Positions 38,501 to 50,885 of a stretch of DNA of 64,000 nucleotides are shown here, in pieces. The notes beneath the pieces are model-generated. The model did not search any database. It worked only from the letters and a program-made list of their open reading frames with translations, and was not told the DNA's origin. A program made the translations under genes and the position numbers. Location: NCBI GenBank assembly GCA_037074765.1, contig JBAMDO010000005.1, positions 62,001-126,000 on the forward strand, in the 5' to 3' direction. Source of the stretch: Mansonella perstans. Taxonomy: Eukaryota; Nematoda; Chromadorea; Rhabditida; Onchocercidae. Positions within the stretch are counted from its first letter, which is position 1. The number at the start of each line of letters is the position of its first letter.

Positions 38501-38877
38501 TGTTCTGAAAAATCTTTTAGGAAAAAAAATGAAACATTTGCCAATCTTTCACAAAATATAGCCTTAGTAAGCAATGCAAATGTACCCAGTTGTGTTCCAA
38601 CGAATCGATCTAATAAGTCACATTCATTGCAGAGGTAATGTATTTAATAAATTAATGAATACAAGGAAATGAATATTTTTTGTCGTATTTCAACTTTCTA
38701 GAATTGGGTGTAAATATTTTCTTGTGATGCAAAAGGTATAATATCTGGCAAACATCAAATTTCGATGCAGTAAATTTTGAAAACAAGCTAAAAAAGATAC
38801 TCCCAAATACTGAGCGAAAAACGGTCAGATCAAATAGTAGCAGGGTAGTAATGCCTTCCGGTCTACTGCATTATTGA
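35595..38877 (+). CDS. coiled-coil protein, possibly CCDC66/CSPP1-like; 3' end unresolved
   Basis: Exons 35595-36218, 36400-36515, 36709-36829, 37125-37194, 37487-37685, 37834-38015, 38213-38342 and 38521-38634 are in phase. The first exon may extend 5' to the acceptor at 35576. The product starts with about 300 residues of Ser/Thr/Asn/Pro-rich, disordered-looking sequence, with a conserved-looking LPWILGTPQPKSEI. It continues with a charged helical block (QYKRDLQLQIEQNRRRKEEE, FEEYRRKAQQEIEEEERKEK) and ends the clear part with an SPDSPVIPTLR motif. This arrangement of 'YKRDLQxQI' plus Glu/Arg coiled coil plus 'SPPVPxLR' is what I know from the ciliary/centrosomal proteins CCDC66 and CSPP1, but the resemblance is partial. 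After 38634 several continuations are open: 38736-38877 (ends in TGA), or exons near 38702, 38941 and 39100-39235. The end given is one option. Confidence 0.55.
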
Positions 38878-38940
38878 GTATGCTTCCATAATCGTTTTCT
38901 AAGATTGTCATGCTGCGATCGAATATGCTGACTTTTGCAG

Positions 38941-39235
38941 ATTGAGTCGAGGATATTATCATCCATCCCTGACTTCAGGGCTGCACAACAGATCGAATTC
39001 AGTACGACTTCGTCGAAAAAGTTCTCACACTTACCAACAAAATAAATCATCACCAAATAGTTCACGGTGAGAAATTTGGCTGGTTATTTATCATCGATAC
39101 TTCAGTCTTACCAAGCAGGAAAATATCTGCCAGAAATAAAAGAAAAGGTTGAAATCACAGTTAATCAGCATATTCAAGATAGAGAGGGTACAGTTTTTTC
39201 TCCCCGCATATCTGAACGCAGCTTTAATACTGAGT
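38941..39235 (+). other. candidate alternative 3' exons of the coiled-coil gene
   Basis: TTTTGCAG at 38940 opens a frame starting LSRGYYHPSLTSGLHNRSNS, with donor-like sites at its middle (AATTCA/GTACGA) and end (CACG/GTGAGA). A second acceptor (ATACTTCAG) opens a 43-codon frame starting SYQAGKYLPEIKEKVEITVN that ends in TAG near 39235. Both look more protein-like than random intergenic sequence, but I could not link them to the upstream exons in a unique phase. They may be alternative C-termini or part of a separate small gene. Confidence 0.3.
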
Positions 39236-42200
39236 AGGATTTTAAAATCAAATTTGCAGCAAAAATTATGAAAGCGAGCTGAAGTGTGAGGCACAGAGTT
39301 CGCGTGTTTTATGAATCAATGGCTGGTGATGTGAAGGTAGGACGTTTCAGCAGCTGGTTGAAGATTAGGAACAGGAGATGACAGCTATAATTTAAAAGGT
39401 TTTCGTTAGAATGGAACATTTCGTCTTTAAATAATAAACAACATTTCACACAAATTTTATATTCAGAAATTCATTACTTCCATGTTCTACAAGATCGGAA
39501 AAATTTTCAAAACAGTTTAAAGTGCAGATCTTTTAAACTTAATACAATATAAAAAAAAAGATCAAACGAGACCTATCCTGTTGTTCATCTGATGTTCGAC
39601 TGATGTGATTATGCTTGCATTTTCTCAATAATCGAGGTGTAATATTATTTTCAAAAAAAACTCGTTCTAGTGAATCTTTTTTTTTCTCAACTTGTTTCTT
39701 TTATTCAATAAACAGCAAATTTTTTAAAATGGCAATTTGTTCATAGTCGACAACATAAACATCCTGCAAGCTCCCAGCCGCCATGTATTCTTTCACTCGT
39801 CATTATGAGTGAAATGGAGACAACGGAAGTTTAACTTTCCACACTAAATTGACTGTATACTTTGTCCATTCAACGATTCACATATTCGGTAGTTTGTCAG
39901 TTCAGCTAGAAGATGTTTGATATAGGGAAGATTGTCTTTCATTTGATCCGACTACTTCATCAGCAGTAAATGTTGTTAACAGGAACACCCCCAATTAGAA
40001 CAATCTGCAGATCGATGTTTCCAAATCAATGATAAAGGAAATAAATGACTGAGGAAAAAAAAAATTTAACAAAACTATAATATGTCATTAAAAAAAAACA
40101 ATTATTACAGATCATTTCTACAGTATCAATCCTCTAGAAACTACTGACATTAGTTATACTCTACATTAATGAATGCATTTACATAATATTCATCAAGATA
40201 AGATGTGGGAAATGGAAATCTCAACAATGGATAGGCATTTAAATATAGAGAAATCATTATAAAAATCGACCCCAACTCCACAGGAACTAAGGCAGCCGAT
40301 ATATGTAGCATAAATTGGCTCGCTGACTCTGCAGCATGCAAATATGACATAAAACGTCTAACTGATATCCTATAGATAATACTGTAAAATGTGAAACGTA
40401 CGGAAATCTAACGATTTATAGATGGAGAAACGGAAACATTAACTCAATTAAAAACTTGCAAAGGAATTAAGTTTTCAATAAAATTCATTTAAGCTATTAC
40501 TTATCATAATTCTCATCCAGACTTCGATTGTCCAGTATAACCTAAAAATTGTCTTTTCAAATTCTGCTGATCTTGCATTGCGCGTCTGTGTTTCGTGACT
40601 GACATCGAGTTTAAAATGCCAATTCCTGTTTTGGCGCATATGTTTTTTTGCACTCACGGTGATTTGATAACGTGATGATTTTGGTCATCTGTGTCTCCTA
40701 GTGCTTCATTTCATTTTTTGACATGTAGTGTTGATGCTTTCTATGATTTTCTCTTTAACTTTTCCTCAATGAGCCACATTCTCATTCATTTCTGAATTTT
40801 TGAAATTGAAAAATATCGTAGTCACTTTAGGAATCCTCTTGTCGATTGAATTTCTTATCTTGCAAAAGATGCTGAAAATGACTGTATGATAATTTTAGCA
40901 AATTGGGCGTTGAAACCTTTTGCATTTCGTGTGCTTATTATCAGAATGAATTATCATTACATTATCGTATCATGATCTGTTTCGTAGATATATCAGAAGT
41001 TGAGTTAAATACTGCAAGTTTAGTCTAAATATCCTACTATGTGAAAGTTTATTGTTTCATATTTAACTCGTTTTGATCCTTTTTATATGGGCTCATGCAG
41101 TCGAGTTAATTTTGAATTATAGTTTTCAAATTTCAAAATATGATTTTGGCTGCTATTTGAATTCATGGCCGACTTTAAATTTGTTTTCTTGTCATTTTTT
41201 TATTCTCCCAAACCTTCAAGTTTTTAAGTTTCAAACTAATCACTTGTGACAAATGTATTTTCTGAAATAACTGGCTAATGATTTCAGAGTCATATGATTT
41301 TGACAAAAACAATGTAATTGATCACACTCGGTTGACCGTGACAGATTCAGTACATCTTCCCTCTTTAGCAGTTTATTAAGCCTGTTTAGACATCTATCTA
41401 AATTTCAAGAAATCGCTAGCTTCAAAGCTGGGGCAAGAAAAGATACTTGAAAAGCATCAAATTCAAAAAGAAATCTCTGAAGAAAAGGAACTGAGTAGTA
41501 CAGAAATATCGTGGTTCTGAATCTGCTCCTAATATTAGTTGGAACTCTTTGAAATGACGTTATTTATTTTTGAGAGTTTACTGAAATGATTTGCAAACAA
41601 AAGTTAAAAGCTAAATTCAGGCATTCTTTTTCCGAAGTAATCGTGTATCGAATGTAGTTTTTACACTATTCAGGCATTCACATACGTCCTTGTTTTGGCT
41701 TTCGGAAAATGTCACAGCTAGAATAATTGCGCGATAAAACTGTTTGTAAATCAAGTTTTAGTTAATGGATGCTATCATTCATTAAATGGCCCTATTTGTA
41801 TTATGGTACTTTTTTATGACACTTCATATCAGTATCTATACTATATGAACATCTTAGTGCATTTTGCTAGTGAATAAAAATGATAACGCTTTGCCAAAGT
41901 CTGTTATTCTGAAGTTTTGGTTATAAGAATTTAATAGTCCTTATAGCAGCATAAGCTTTGGTAGCACATATTCAGCTTAGAATATTTACATTTCAAACAA
42001 CTTCAGAAATAAGAAAAAAATCCGAGAATACAAATTGCTTCAGTTTAACTGTAACAATGGGTCAATAGGTGATTTCGGCCCCATTTTTGTTTTTTAATTT
42101 TATTTTAGATTCTTTAAAGTAAAAGTGTGAATCAAAAAAACATTGTAAAAAAAACATTGCTACTTTCTTGTATGTCTTATTTATTTTTGCTTTGCTGCTG

Positions 42201-44639
42201 CTCTCGTCGTCTAGTATATTATAAATAATAGTATATTTTTGCATCATGCTACTTGCATTATCCAACTACTACGGTATTTCCTGATTGCTTACCGTAATAG
42301 TGGCTATCCTTTTCCCTTCCATTTTACTTCATAAGGCACTTGTAATTTTATTCTTATATGGTGCGGCGATAAATATTGGGTAACATAAACGTACAATATG
42401 CAACGAAAATCTTCAAATATTTTATAGAATGTTGAGGAATGGTCGTAAGTCGTATGAAAGAAAAGAAGTAACTGAAATGATTGAATGTACAATCGAAATT
42501 TTCATATTTCAGAGCTGCGCAAAAAGAATCAAATCTGGATTCAAATCCTCCCACAATATCACTCGATGAGTGGTATCACTGATCGAAAAATTTCCAATAA
42601 AGATTTCACTCATAGATTCCTTCATTTAAGCAACAAAAGTATGTATATTTCGCATGCATAATACTGCTGCATATGTGTAAGAATTTGTGTATTTTTCAAA
42701 TATTTTAGAAATTGGGTATAATCAAAATTAAATAAATTATTATTCAATTGATCAAATTTGATTTTCCATCAACTTGAAACTAAATGTTTCACATAATTAG
42801 TTTTTTTATTACACATGTAATTTTCTTTTCTTTTTATTCAATTCAATTCAGTCCATTTAGTCAATTCAGTACGGAATTTCAATTCTACATAGTGTAGCTC
42901 AGTGTGATTTAATCTGTTTTACTCTATCAATTCATTTCAGTTTCATTTTAAAAACACATGCAAGTTGTATGCACAGTGCATACATACACTTACACAGGTG
43001 CAAACTGCAATAAAAGCAGGACACCCTGCAGTTCATTTCCAGAATTTTAGTCTTGGAAAAATTGAGCAAACTAAAATATTTCACTCATTACGATGAATTG
43101 AAACTTCTTTACATAAAAAAAATGGAGAGAAAAGGAAGATAAAGCTAATTAATGTGTTATAAAAACTAATGTGTTAATACATTCAATTTAAAAAAATTAC
43201 ATTTAAATTATATTTAACAGAATATTTGCGCAAACAGAACAATAATTAGTTTCGTGCAAAATTTTCTTGCCATTTCTTTGTATTTTCTTGATAATTTTTC
43301 ATATATAATACCATATGATGCAGTATGAAATTGAAATTAAACTTTCCGGTTTCCTTTTCTGGAAGAATCTATAGTCAATCACATCTTTTTCATTTTTAAG
43401 GCTTAAATTTTCTTGAGACAGTTTAGTAAGCGAAAGAGGAATTCGAAATTGGAGTAGATTTGGGCGAAAATGGACCTTATTGGATTTCGTTCAGTGTCAT
43501 ATTTTATATCGTTATTCCAGTCAAATCGCGAAATTTATTTCCGATCGTTTTTACTTTAACTTGTTAAAAAAAATTTTGTTTCATATATTGTCTGTGTACA
43601 CAGTCGAAAATTTCCATTTGCATCCTGTTTAATTCGATATCTACTCATTTTCTGTCAGTCGTATTATTGATGCCATACAGAAGTGAAAATAGTTAACTAT
43701 ATATATATTTTTACTTTGTTTTCTTAGCTTAGGCCAATTTTTTTCCACCGTCTCTAGCTAAGCTACATTTTTGGCCATTTTTCTTTAATATCTTTCCATT
43801 TTTTGTTTTTGCTTACATCTTCCAAAATTTAAATAACACAAAACTCTGTGTAAATTATTTATTTGTTTTTTCCGATTCAGCCTGATTTGAAATTATATTC
43901 ATATATAGCATAGCCATATAGCAGTTTATAAAAATTTAAAAAGTTTACATTTCAATGAAAATAAATTTCGTCATTTCAGAATGAAACTTGAAAATTGAAA
44001 TTTCTTATAAAATTTTATTATACTATTGTTAAATCAAACAATACATTAATATCAACGGAATGACAAATAATTATATGGGATGCTGCCGGTTTGATTTTCT
44101 TTCATTAGAATTGGACAATCCAGAAAAAATGGTATCGCTTGACACTGTCGCATTATTATCATGACATTAAATGAGGACATTTGCCCGTTATTGTCATATT
44201 GTTAGCACTGCTCATTATTTTTTCGTCATTTGCGAAGAAGAACTGATTGTAAGAAATAAAACTTTTTTAACCTTTTCTTGTTGAGCAGAAAAAATAGTTT
44301 TTGGATTATTTAATCTTTTAAATTGAATTTATCGTTTGATTGGCCGTCGGTAATTTAACAACCTTATTTCTTAATTGCTGTATTTGTTTGAGTCATTATT
44401 GTTGGACTGTAATGGTTGAACAATCTTCCAATTTGTTAACTTTTTCATTTGTCTGGCTCCTATCTTTTATATTCTTCGCCTTGATGTGTCTTCAAACAAA
44501 TAACACATTTCTTCATCTCTTTGAGACGTTTCATTCCAGTATTCACTATGGGATATATTTGACATTCACTATCCCAGTGATTTTGACTGTTCATTGACAT
44601 TGATCAAATGCCCAAGAAATCTTCTGAGTTTTTATGCTG
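39236..44639. other. intergenic, no gene seen
   Basis: 5.4 kb of AT-rich sequence with only short open frames. A minus-strand frame at 40475-40657 is somewhat protein-like but has no recognisable family and no splice partners. The right part (from about 44340) may contain further decayed retrotransposon sequence. Confidence 0.45.
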
Positions 44640-45480
44640 ACCATGGGCTATCGACTGTTTTTTCGTGGCATACTTTTGTCAAGTATGCATCGTAGAAGTC
44701 GGCTTTCGACTACATTTTCAATTGTCGGAAAATTCTTTCCATTTTCTCTAGCTTCAGTCCATTCTTTTTCATTTCGTTTGATGGATTGTAGCTCGTTGTA
44801 TAGTAGTTTAGTAACAGTCGATAAGTCGTCATATTTCTCGGCTAGCAGTTTTCGTGCGATTTCATAATTTTCTACAGCTATATTATAATCCTTTACGACT
44901 TGCAATGCTGTTCTTTTTAGGCAGGAAATTATGTAGTTCAATTTTTGAATTTCTAGAATAGCTTGGGAGTGAACAACGGTATTAAAGCTGCTCTAGAATT
45001 CCCTCCAGTGCTGTGGATCACCACTGAAAGTGGGCAAGGATAATTGAGGGAGATTGACAATTGGGTAAGGAATTGCTTTTGTGATTCCTTAGATAGCGTT
45101 TGGATTGAACTCGAAGTTAATGTCAATTTCTCCATTTCACTATCCATCTCCTTTTCATACATAGTCAAAGTGATGATCGCTTCGTTCCCTTCATGTATCA
45201 ACTTAAAGATTCCTTTCTCCACACTTTTTTTAACTTCTTCGTGTTTTTTTTTCTTCCTCCTTTCTTCTTTTCATAGTCATAGTAAGAGATTTCTGTGTGT
45301 ATTCAATTCATTTGTCGCTCGCTGATTCGATTGATTTGATACACGTTTGCAATCGCAAGATTTTTTCTTCGAGCAATCGTTCTTCGGTTTCGTACAATTG
45401 AAGACATTCCTTTGTTATCGAAATTGATTCCGAAGTTTGATGTTCAATATCTTTACATCATGAAGGAGTCCTTTCAGTCT
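44640..45480 (-). mobile_element. decayed BEL/Pao LTR-retrotransposon gag fragment
   Basis: Minus-strand frames at 45222-44953 and 44941-44648 together carry features of the gag region of BEL/Pao elements common in nematodes. These are a Glu/Lys-rich coiled-coil start (45400-45240), a segment around 45010-44940 resembling the family's 'Leu-Pro-x-Phe-x-Gly-Asp' region but shifted between frames, and a well-preserved helical block with NYEIARKLLAEKYDD and LLYNELQSIKRNEKEW. The copy is broken by at least one frameshift and by stops. I found no reverse transcriptase, protease or integrase block and no LTR pair nearby, so it is a truncated relic. A Cys-containing remnant at about 44460-44520 could be part of the downstream zinc-knuckle area. 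Confidence 0.7.
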
Positions 45481-48400
45481 CTCTTTTACAGGTTTAATAC
45501 TTTCTATTACTGTGAAGTTATAATATCATCTCACTTCGGGCACCAGAATTTTTATGTCGGAAAAGTTTCGTAAGTTATAAAAAAGGAAATTTTGAAATAA
45601 ATGTACTTTTCGATAATTTCACGAACTGGATTTGGAACGTACAACTAGCTATAATTTTTATTGCTTTTTTTTTTTCTTCCTCATATCAATTATAATAGAA
45701 GACGTTAAAAATAAAACCAATTATTATAATAGAACGACGAGTGAATATGTATGTACTAATATAACCAATTAAAAAATGGAATTAAAGAGGAATACGAAGG
45801 ACATAATGACAATACAAAAAAGGTTATTGATCGCTGAATTAAGGTAAAGGATAGTAGCAGTAATAGAAGGCAATATTGTTGTGAAACTGACAATAATTTA
45901 GGCACAACAGAGAGCTTTTATGTAGATGTGAATTGTTTATGATGAATTAATAAATCAGATCACAGAGAGTTACAATTAATTAATGATATTTATAAGATTT
46001 TATGAGATTAGAAGACTATTAATTAACCGGAAATAGGTCCAAAGGCATGATTTTACAAAAAAAAAAAAAAAAAAAAAAAAAAGAAAACAATATAATAAAT
46101 TCTACTATGACAGATCCTCATAAATCATTCAGTTGTTAAAACTCGTAGTGAACATCTTGAAACTTTGAAAACAAAGCAATAAATTATTCTGTAACATTTT
46201 ACAATTGATTATATCTCATAGAAATAATCATAGGGGTAATATGATTTGGATTCTGCCAAACATTTTACAGTACAATTATTTCGCTTTTTTCCGTGTATGT
46301 GAAATACTATCTTCCTTTGAACTAACCAAAGTGTTCTCTAATGAAATATTTATTCTATTTAATGTCCGCTTTGAATTCTACTCTCTGATAAAATGATCTG
46401 TGAGAGTATGATTAAAATATACAGAATGGAACTGAAAAGAATATTGCACGCCGTTGATTGGCTTAAAACATAAGCAATCTGTATCTTTAAAAGACGGTTG
46501 AAATTAAGATTGAAATATAATTTTACCATCACATTCAGCCATTAAATAATTAAAAGATATTTAAAGTTAAATTATTCGATAGCTGAATGAGATCATAAAA
46601 TTATTGTCAAACTTCATTACATTCCGAACATATGATGAAAAGCAATGAACGTTTGAATCCGTCAGTAAAAATATTTGTATTGGAATTTTCGCTTAATCCT
46701 ACATAAATGTTTGCAACTTAGCTATAACAACTATTCAACTATACTTTAATCTACTCTAAAATTCATTAAATATTATTTTAAAATTATTGGACAAAGGTTT
46801 TGCAAACTTTAAAAATTTATCGCACTAATGGCTAAATCACTGACACTACGTCATTGAAGCTTCCGTGATATCGAGATAACCATATCACTAACGAAGTATA
46901 AATGAAGTGTAAGTTTTCTAAAAATCGCGAGAAAACCTTGCCATTATGAAGTTTTTCCATCGTGACGTGTCATTAAACTAAGTCTTAAAATAATAAGAAA
47001 TGACGGTCTTTGGACGGTTCTCATCACGATTGCTTAGACATTTAGTACGCGGTATTTTCAAAAACTGAAGCGATTTCATGGTTCTTCCCACGAATCCTCA
47101 CGGAATCTCAGTCACTGAATTGTTCTGTTAACATCACATACCTAATAAAAGTTTCCATAATTTCGAGAATGTGTGGAACTTTCACTTTCTATTAAATGAA
47201 GCAGATAATTCGGTTTGTTCAAGATCGGCCTTAAAAAGAGCTACTAGTTTAATATGATTAGCTATTATTTGGTTTCCAACTTGAATCTCCTGAAACGAAG
47301 TCTTTATTCCACTTCAACTGATTTTCATTTAATTTTTCAAAGTTATTTGATCCAATTTTTCAGAGTAAAAAAATTTTGGGAAAAAATTGCAGTAGGCTGC
47401 TCATAATTTCTTAGCCTAAAGTTATAGCCAACTAATTATGGATTATCTCTCATAGCGGTGTGCTTACTACATTGTGTTGCTGGCAAGTTCCAATTAATTA
47501 CCAAGATTCCTTTTATTGATTCATGATTTCCATTCCTATTTTATGAAACCAAAGTTTTTTAACTCTGATGATGGACTTCGTATGAAATTAAATCTGACTG
47601 TAATGTTTAGAAAATATAATGAAGCTCGACAGCTACACTAACTTCCCTACTCCTGCTATAGGAACAATTTATTTATATTATATACAGCATTTATTTCGTA
47701 GTAACCGTTACCTTTTGGTTTCAATTTGATCAAGAAACGTTGGAAATTAGGAGAAAGTCACTTTTACTAGTACGGTAATTGCTAACTTTGGTGCTTAACA
47801 ACATATGTTTAAAAAAAAAAAAAAAAAAACAGTACCGTTGACATATCTGCATATTTTTTGAGAATAAAATTGAATTTGAATTTTTTCGCTAACAAATCCT
47901 ATTGAAAACATATATAATTTCACCATCCCACTTTCTTTTAGCTATTTCCCAATTACTCAATCAGTAATACTTTCTCTGTTTCATTTAGATATCTCTGGCT
48001 CTTAATTTATTTATACAATCATGAATATCAATTTTTTATGGAATAAAATTAGCAATGTCCTATGAGCATCCTATGACCAAAAAGACCGAAAAGATCAGTG
48101 GGATTTATTTCATACATTTGGGAAAATCGAAGCGATTTTTCGTATCAATGTTTCGACTTGAGTTATATTGAAAACAATAACTGGATCAAAATATTTTAGT
48201 TAAAGTTATTCGATATATTGTTAACTTGCAATCATTTTTGTCCTAAGGCACTCTGATTCTGCTTAAGAAATAATATTGATGAATCTTCTCTCTTTATTAT
48301 GAATCTGTCTAAACTATCATATCTATATGGTGACAGATAAAATGCCCACTGTAATGATGTAGTCTTTTGTTTATTGATCCACCAAAAGTTGATCCATAAT

Positions 48401-50160
48401 ACTATAGATAACTATATAGATATATTTTAGATCACTTACAATCATATATATAAATATCACTCTCAATAAAAAAAGGGAAATCAATCAACAACTATTTGCA
48501 TCAGCTCAAGATCACTTCTCGACGATCAATATTAATCCTTAATTCTTTCCTATAACTTGTGCTCTTCCAAATTCCCAAAACTTCTACAAACGATCGGAAA
48601 CTCACAAACTAACCCAGCAACCGAGACTTCTACAGATATTACAAGTTAATATTGTTTATTGTGCCATGCAATAAATATCCCAAACCCAAGAATCTTTTCT
48701 GGTGCCACGGACTTTACTGACGAGTAATAGAGGTAGAATGGCTCACTGCGATGTATTTGATTGACTTCCAATCAGTGATTTGATTTTGTTAATAAAAATT
48801 GAAATTTAGATGTATATTGTGTGCCGTTGTCGCCGAAGAGATTTTTTCGTTTATAACAGTAAGAAGATAAAACACGCAGTAAACTAATAACCTATCTCAA
48901 CACTTATTTTGAAAAACTGGATATTTTCTGTTGTTGATTCCTATTTCAAATATCCATTGCTGAAGCTATCAAATTCGGTTAATTCATTTCATTCGCTGTT
49001 AATTGATCTGATAAAAATTCTTTCGATGAAAGGAAAATTTGGGGTTCAAAAGTAAGTTTTAAACAGGAAGGAAAAAATCAGCAAAAAAAGATATTGCTTT
49101 ACTGTTGTTGTAATTTTGTTGATAAGGAAAAAGTAAAAAATATTAAACATCCATTAAATATTAGCGGTCTTAATGCTAGTTTCATGCATTTGCGATGGAA
49201 TTACCGTCCAAAATCCATTTACTGGTTTTGCTTTTTCCATTTTTTACGCCTGTTCTGAAGAGAATTTGAACTGAAATATAAAGTGCGACACAATTTTAAC
49301 CATAATATATTTAAATTGATTAGTTTAAATTCAGGCTGAAAAATATTGCACAAAATAGAAGGTTTTCAATTTTTCAATGCTTGAAGTGAAGAAATTTCGA
49401 AATTTTAAGTGAGATGGACAAAATAACCTGAATTTCCAATAAATGAAGAGCCATAGTGAGATTCATTTATTCATGTATGTTCACACATCTTAAAAAAACA
49501 ATCGAATGTTCATTATGAATGTTTGATTAACAGGAAAAGACTAGTTAAAAGTTAAAAGCCTTTTTTTTCCAATTAACTCAGAGATAATACAGTCTAGCTA
49601 ATTAATTTTTTGTGAATTTTTGGCGCTTGTACTTGCAGAGCATCCCCTTGTACTTCGAAATTTATTCTGCAATACAACAAGATGTTCATAAGTGACTGTT
49701 GTGCCGTTACGTCGAGTTTTGCAATCTCTTGAGTATTTTTACGCATAAAATTAATGGATCTACATGAAAATTCGTAATTCGAAAATAGTAGTTTTGCTTA
49801 TATGGGCTTATATGGGCAGACTGTACAGGTCTTTTATTGAATGGTTGAATTTGGAACTGCAATTTGTTTGATGTTTTGAATCATAAGCAAAATTATTGTG
49901 TGCTTTCAGAATATTGGTCGGAGGGCTAATTTCGCGGAAACTTAGATAACCTTACCGGGAAGAAAATATATGCCTAGTGTAACAATTCAAGAAAAGGAAA
50001 CAAGAGATTTTTATTTTCCCACATTTCCGGTAAAATACCGATTGAATGCCAAAAAATATCTTACTATTAAACTATATTCCCTATGTTCCGACGATCAAAT
50101 ATAGTAAACTCAAATCCTACGATCCACTGAGTAGCGAGGTGATAGTTCATGGAGATCCAG
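45481..50160. other. intergenic, no gene seen
   Basis: 4.7 kb without a supported exon on either strand. Homopolymer A tracts occur at 46057-46082 (26 bases) and 47811-47829 (19 bases). The sequence is otherwise AT-rich with short random open frames. Confidence 0.5.
46057..46082. repeat. 26-base poly(A) tract
   Basis: An uninterrupted run of 26 A residues, about 600 bp beyond the BEL/Pao fragment. It could be a simple repeat or the 3' scar of a retroposed sequence; no recognisable retroposed gene lies just 5' of it. Confidence 0.85.
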
Positions 50161-50550
50161 CATTTAATGCTCATTTTGATCAACTTAAATATAATGTCTG
50201 AAATTGTTTCATATCTTTCATTTTCATTTTGCTGCGCTACTTAATTTACTTTCATGTTTCCAGTGCCGCACAAAACTTTTAGAAAAAGTCGTAGCTCATG
50301 AACGGTTAAACAGAGAACGGTCTTAGCCTTAAATAAGATTACAAAATAATAGTAGTCTAGAACTTCGGTTACCTGAAATTCAAAAAAGCGCATCAAAATA
50401 GTCACCTTACAAACATGATTTTTTCTAAAAGTTTTGTGCAGCATTGGAAACATGAAACTAAGCGAGTAGCGCAGCAAAATGAAAATGAAAGATAAGGAAC
50501 AATTTCAGACATTGCATTTAAGAATTGTTGGTCAAGATGAGTACTAAATG
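50161..50550. repeat. large inverted repeat, arms about 130 bp, spacer about 127 bp
   Basis: The left arm (50161-50290) matches the reverse complement of the right arm (50418-50550) along nearly its whole length with scattered substitutions, by eye roughly 85 percent identical. Shared blocks include TCATTTTCATTTTGCTGCGC and CACAAAACTTTTAGAAAAA. Transcribed from either strand it would fold into a long hairpin. The right arm has an open frame on the minus strand, while the left arm is interrupted by stops. Confidence 0.85.
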
Positions 50551-50885
50551 ACAAAAATTTGGAAAAATGAAACTGGAAAAGGTCCTTTTCAACGAAATAT
50601 TGGAAAATGATTTGCTGGCAGGTGAGAAGCTGGATGTTATAGCTATGATGCTTTAAAACAGTGTCTGACTGCTCCACACAAGCTTAAGATTTGTTTAAGA
50701 TTTTTTTTCAGACAAACATCTATTTAAGCAATAGCTAGATCCAATCAAATAACCTATGTGACCAATAAAATGCATAAGTATTGACCTACAAGGTCTCTCG
50801 AAAATTTCTCTTCAGATAGTGTGGCCAAGCTATCAGTGAAACAATTCTTAAGAACTTCAAAAGCAACCTCACTTAGCGCAAGCAA
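50418..50885 (-). pseudogene. possible gene fragment of unknown family
   Basis: Minus-strand sequence at about 50885-50790 is exon-like: it follows a GTGAG end and encodes VAFEVLKNCFTDSLATLSEE, with a GTCAAT donor-like end. A second exon-like segment at about 50555-50418 encodes HLDQQFLNAMSEIVPYLSF and ends before GTAAGG. The Leu-rich helical pattern could suit an ARM/HEAT-type protein. The pieces do not join into a full gene and the second is duplicated in inverted orientation at 50161-50290, so a decayed fragment is the likelier reading. Confidence is low. Confidence 0.25.

Noticed and set aside
40475..40657. minus-strand ORF with a mildly protein-like segment
   Set aside because: Single short frame, no splice partners and no recognisable motif.
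46057..46082. poly(A) tract as evidence of a processed pseudogene
   Set aside because: No gene-like sequence or target-site duplication precedes it; a simple homopolymer is the plainer explanation.
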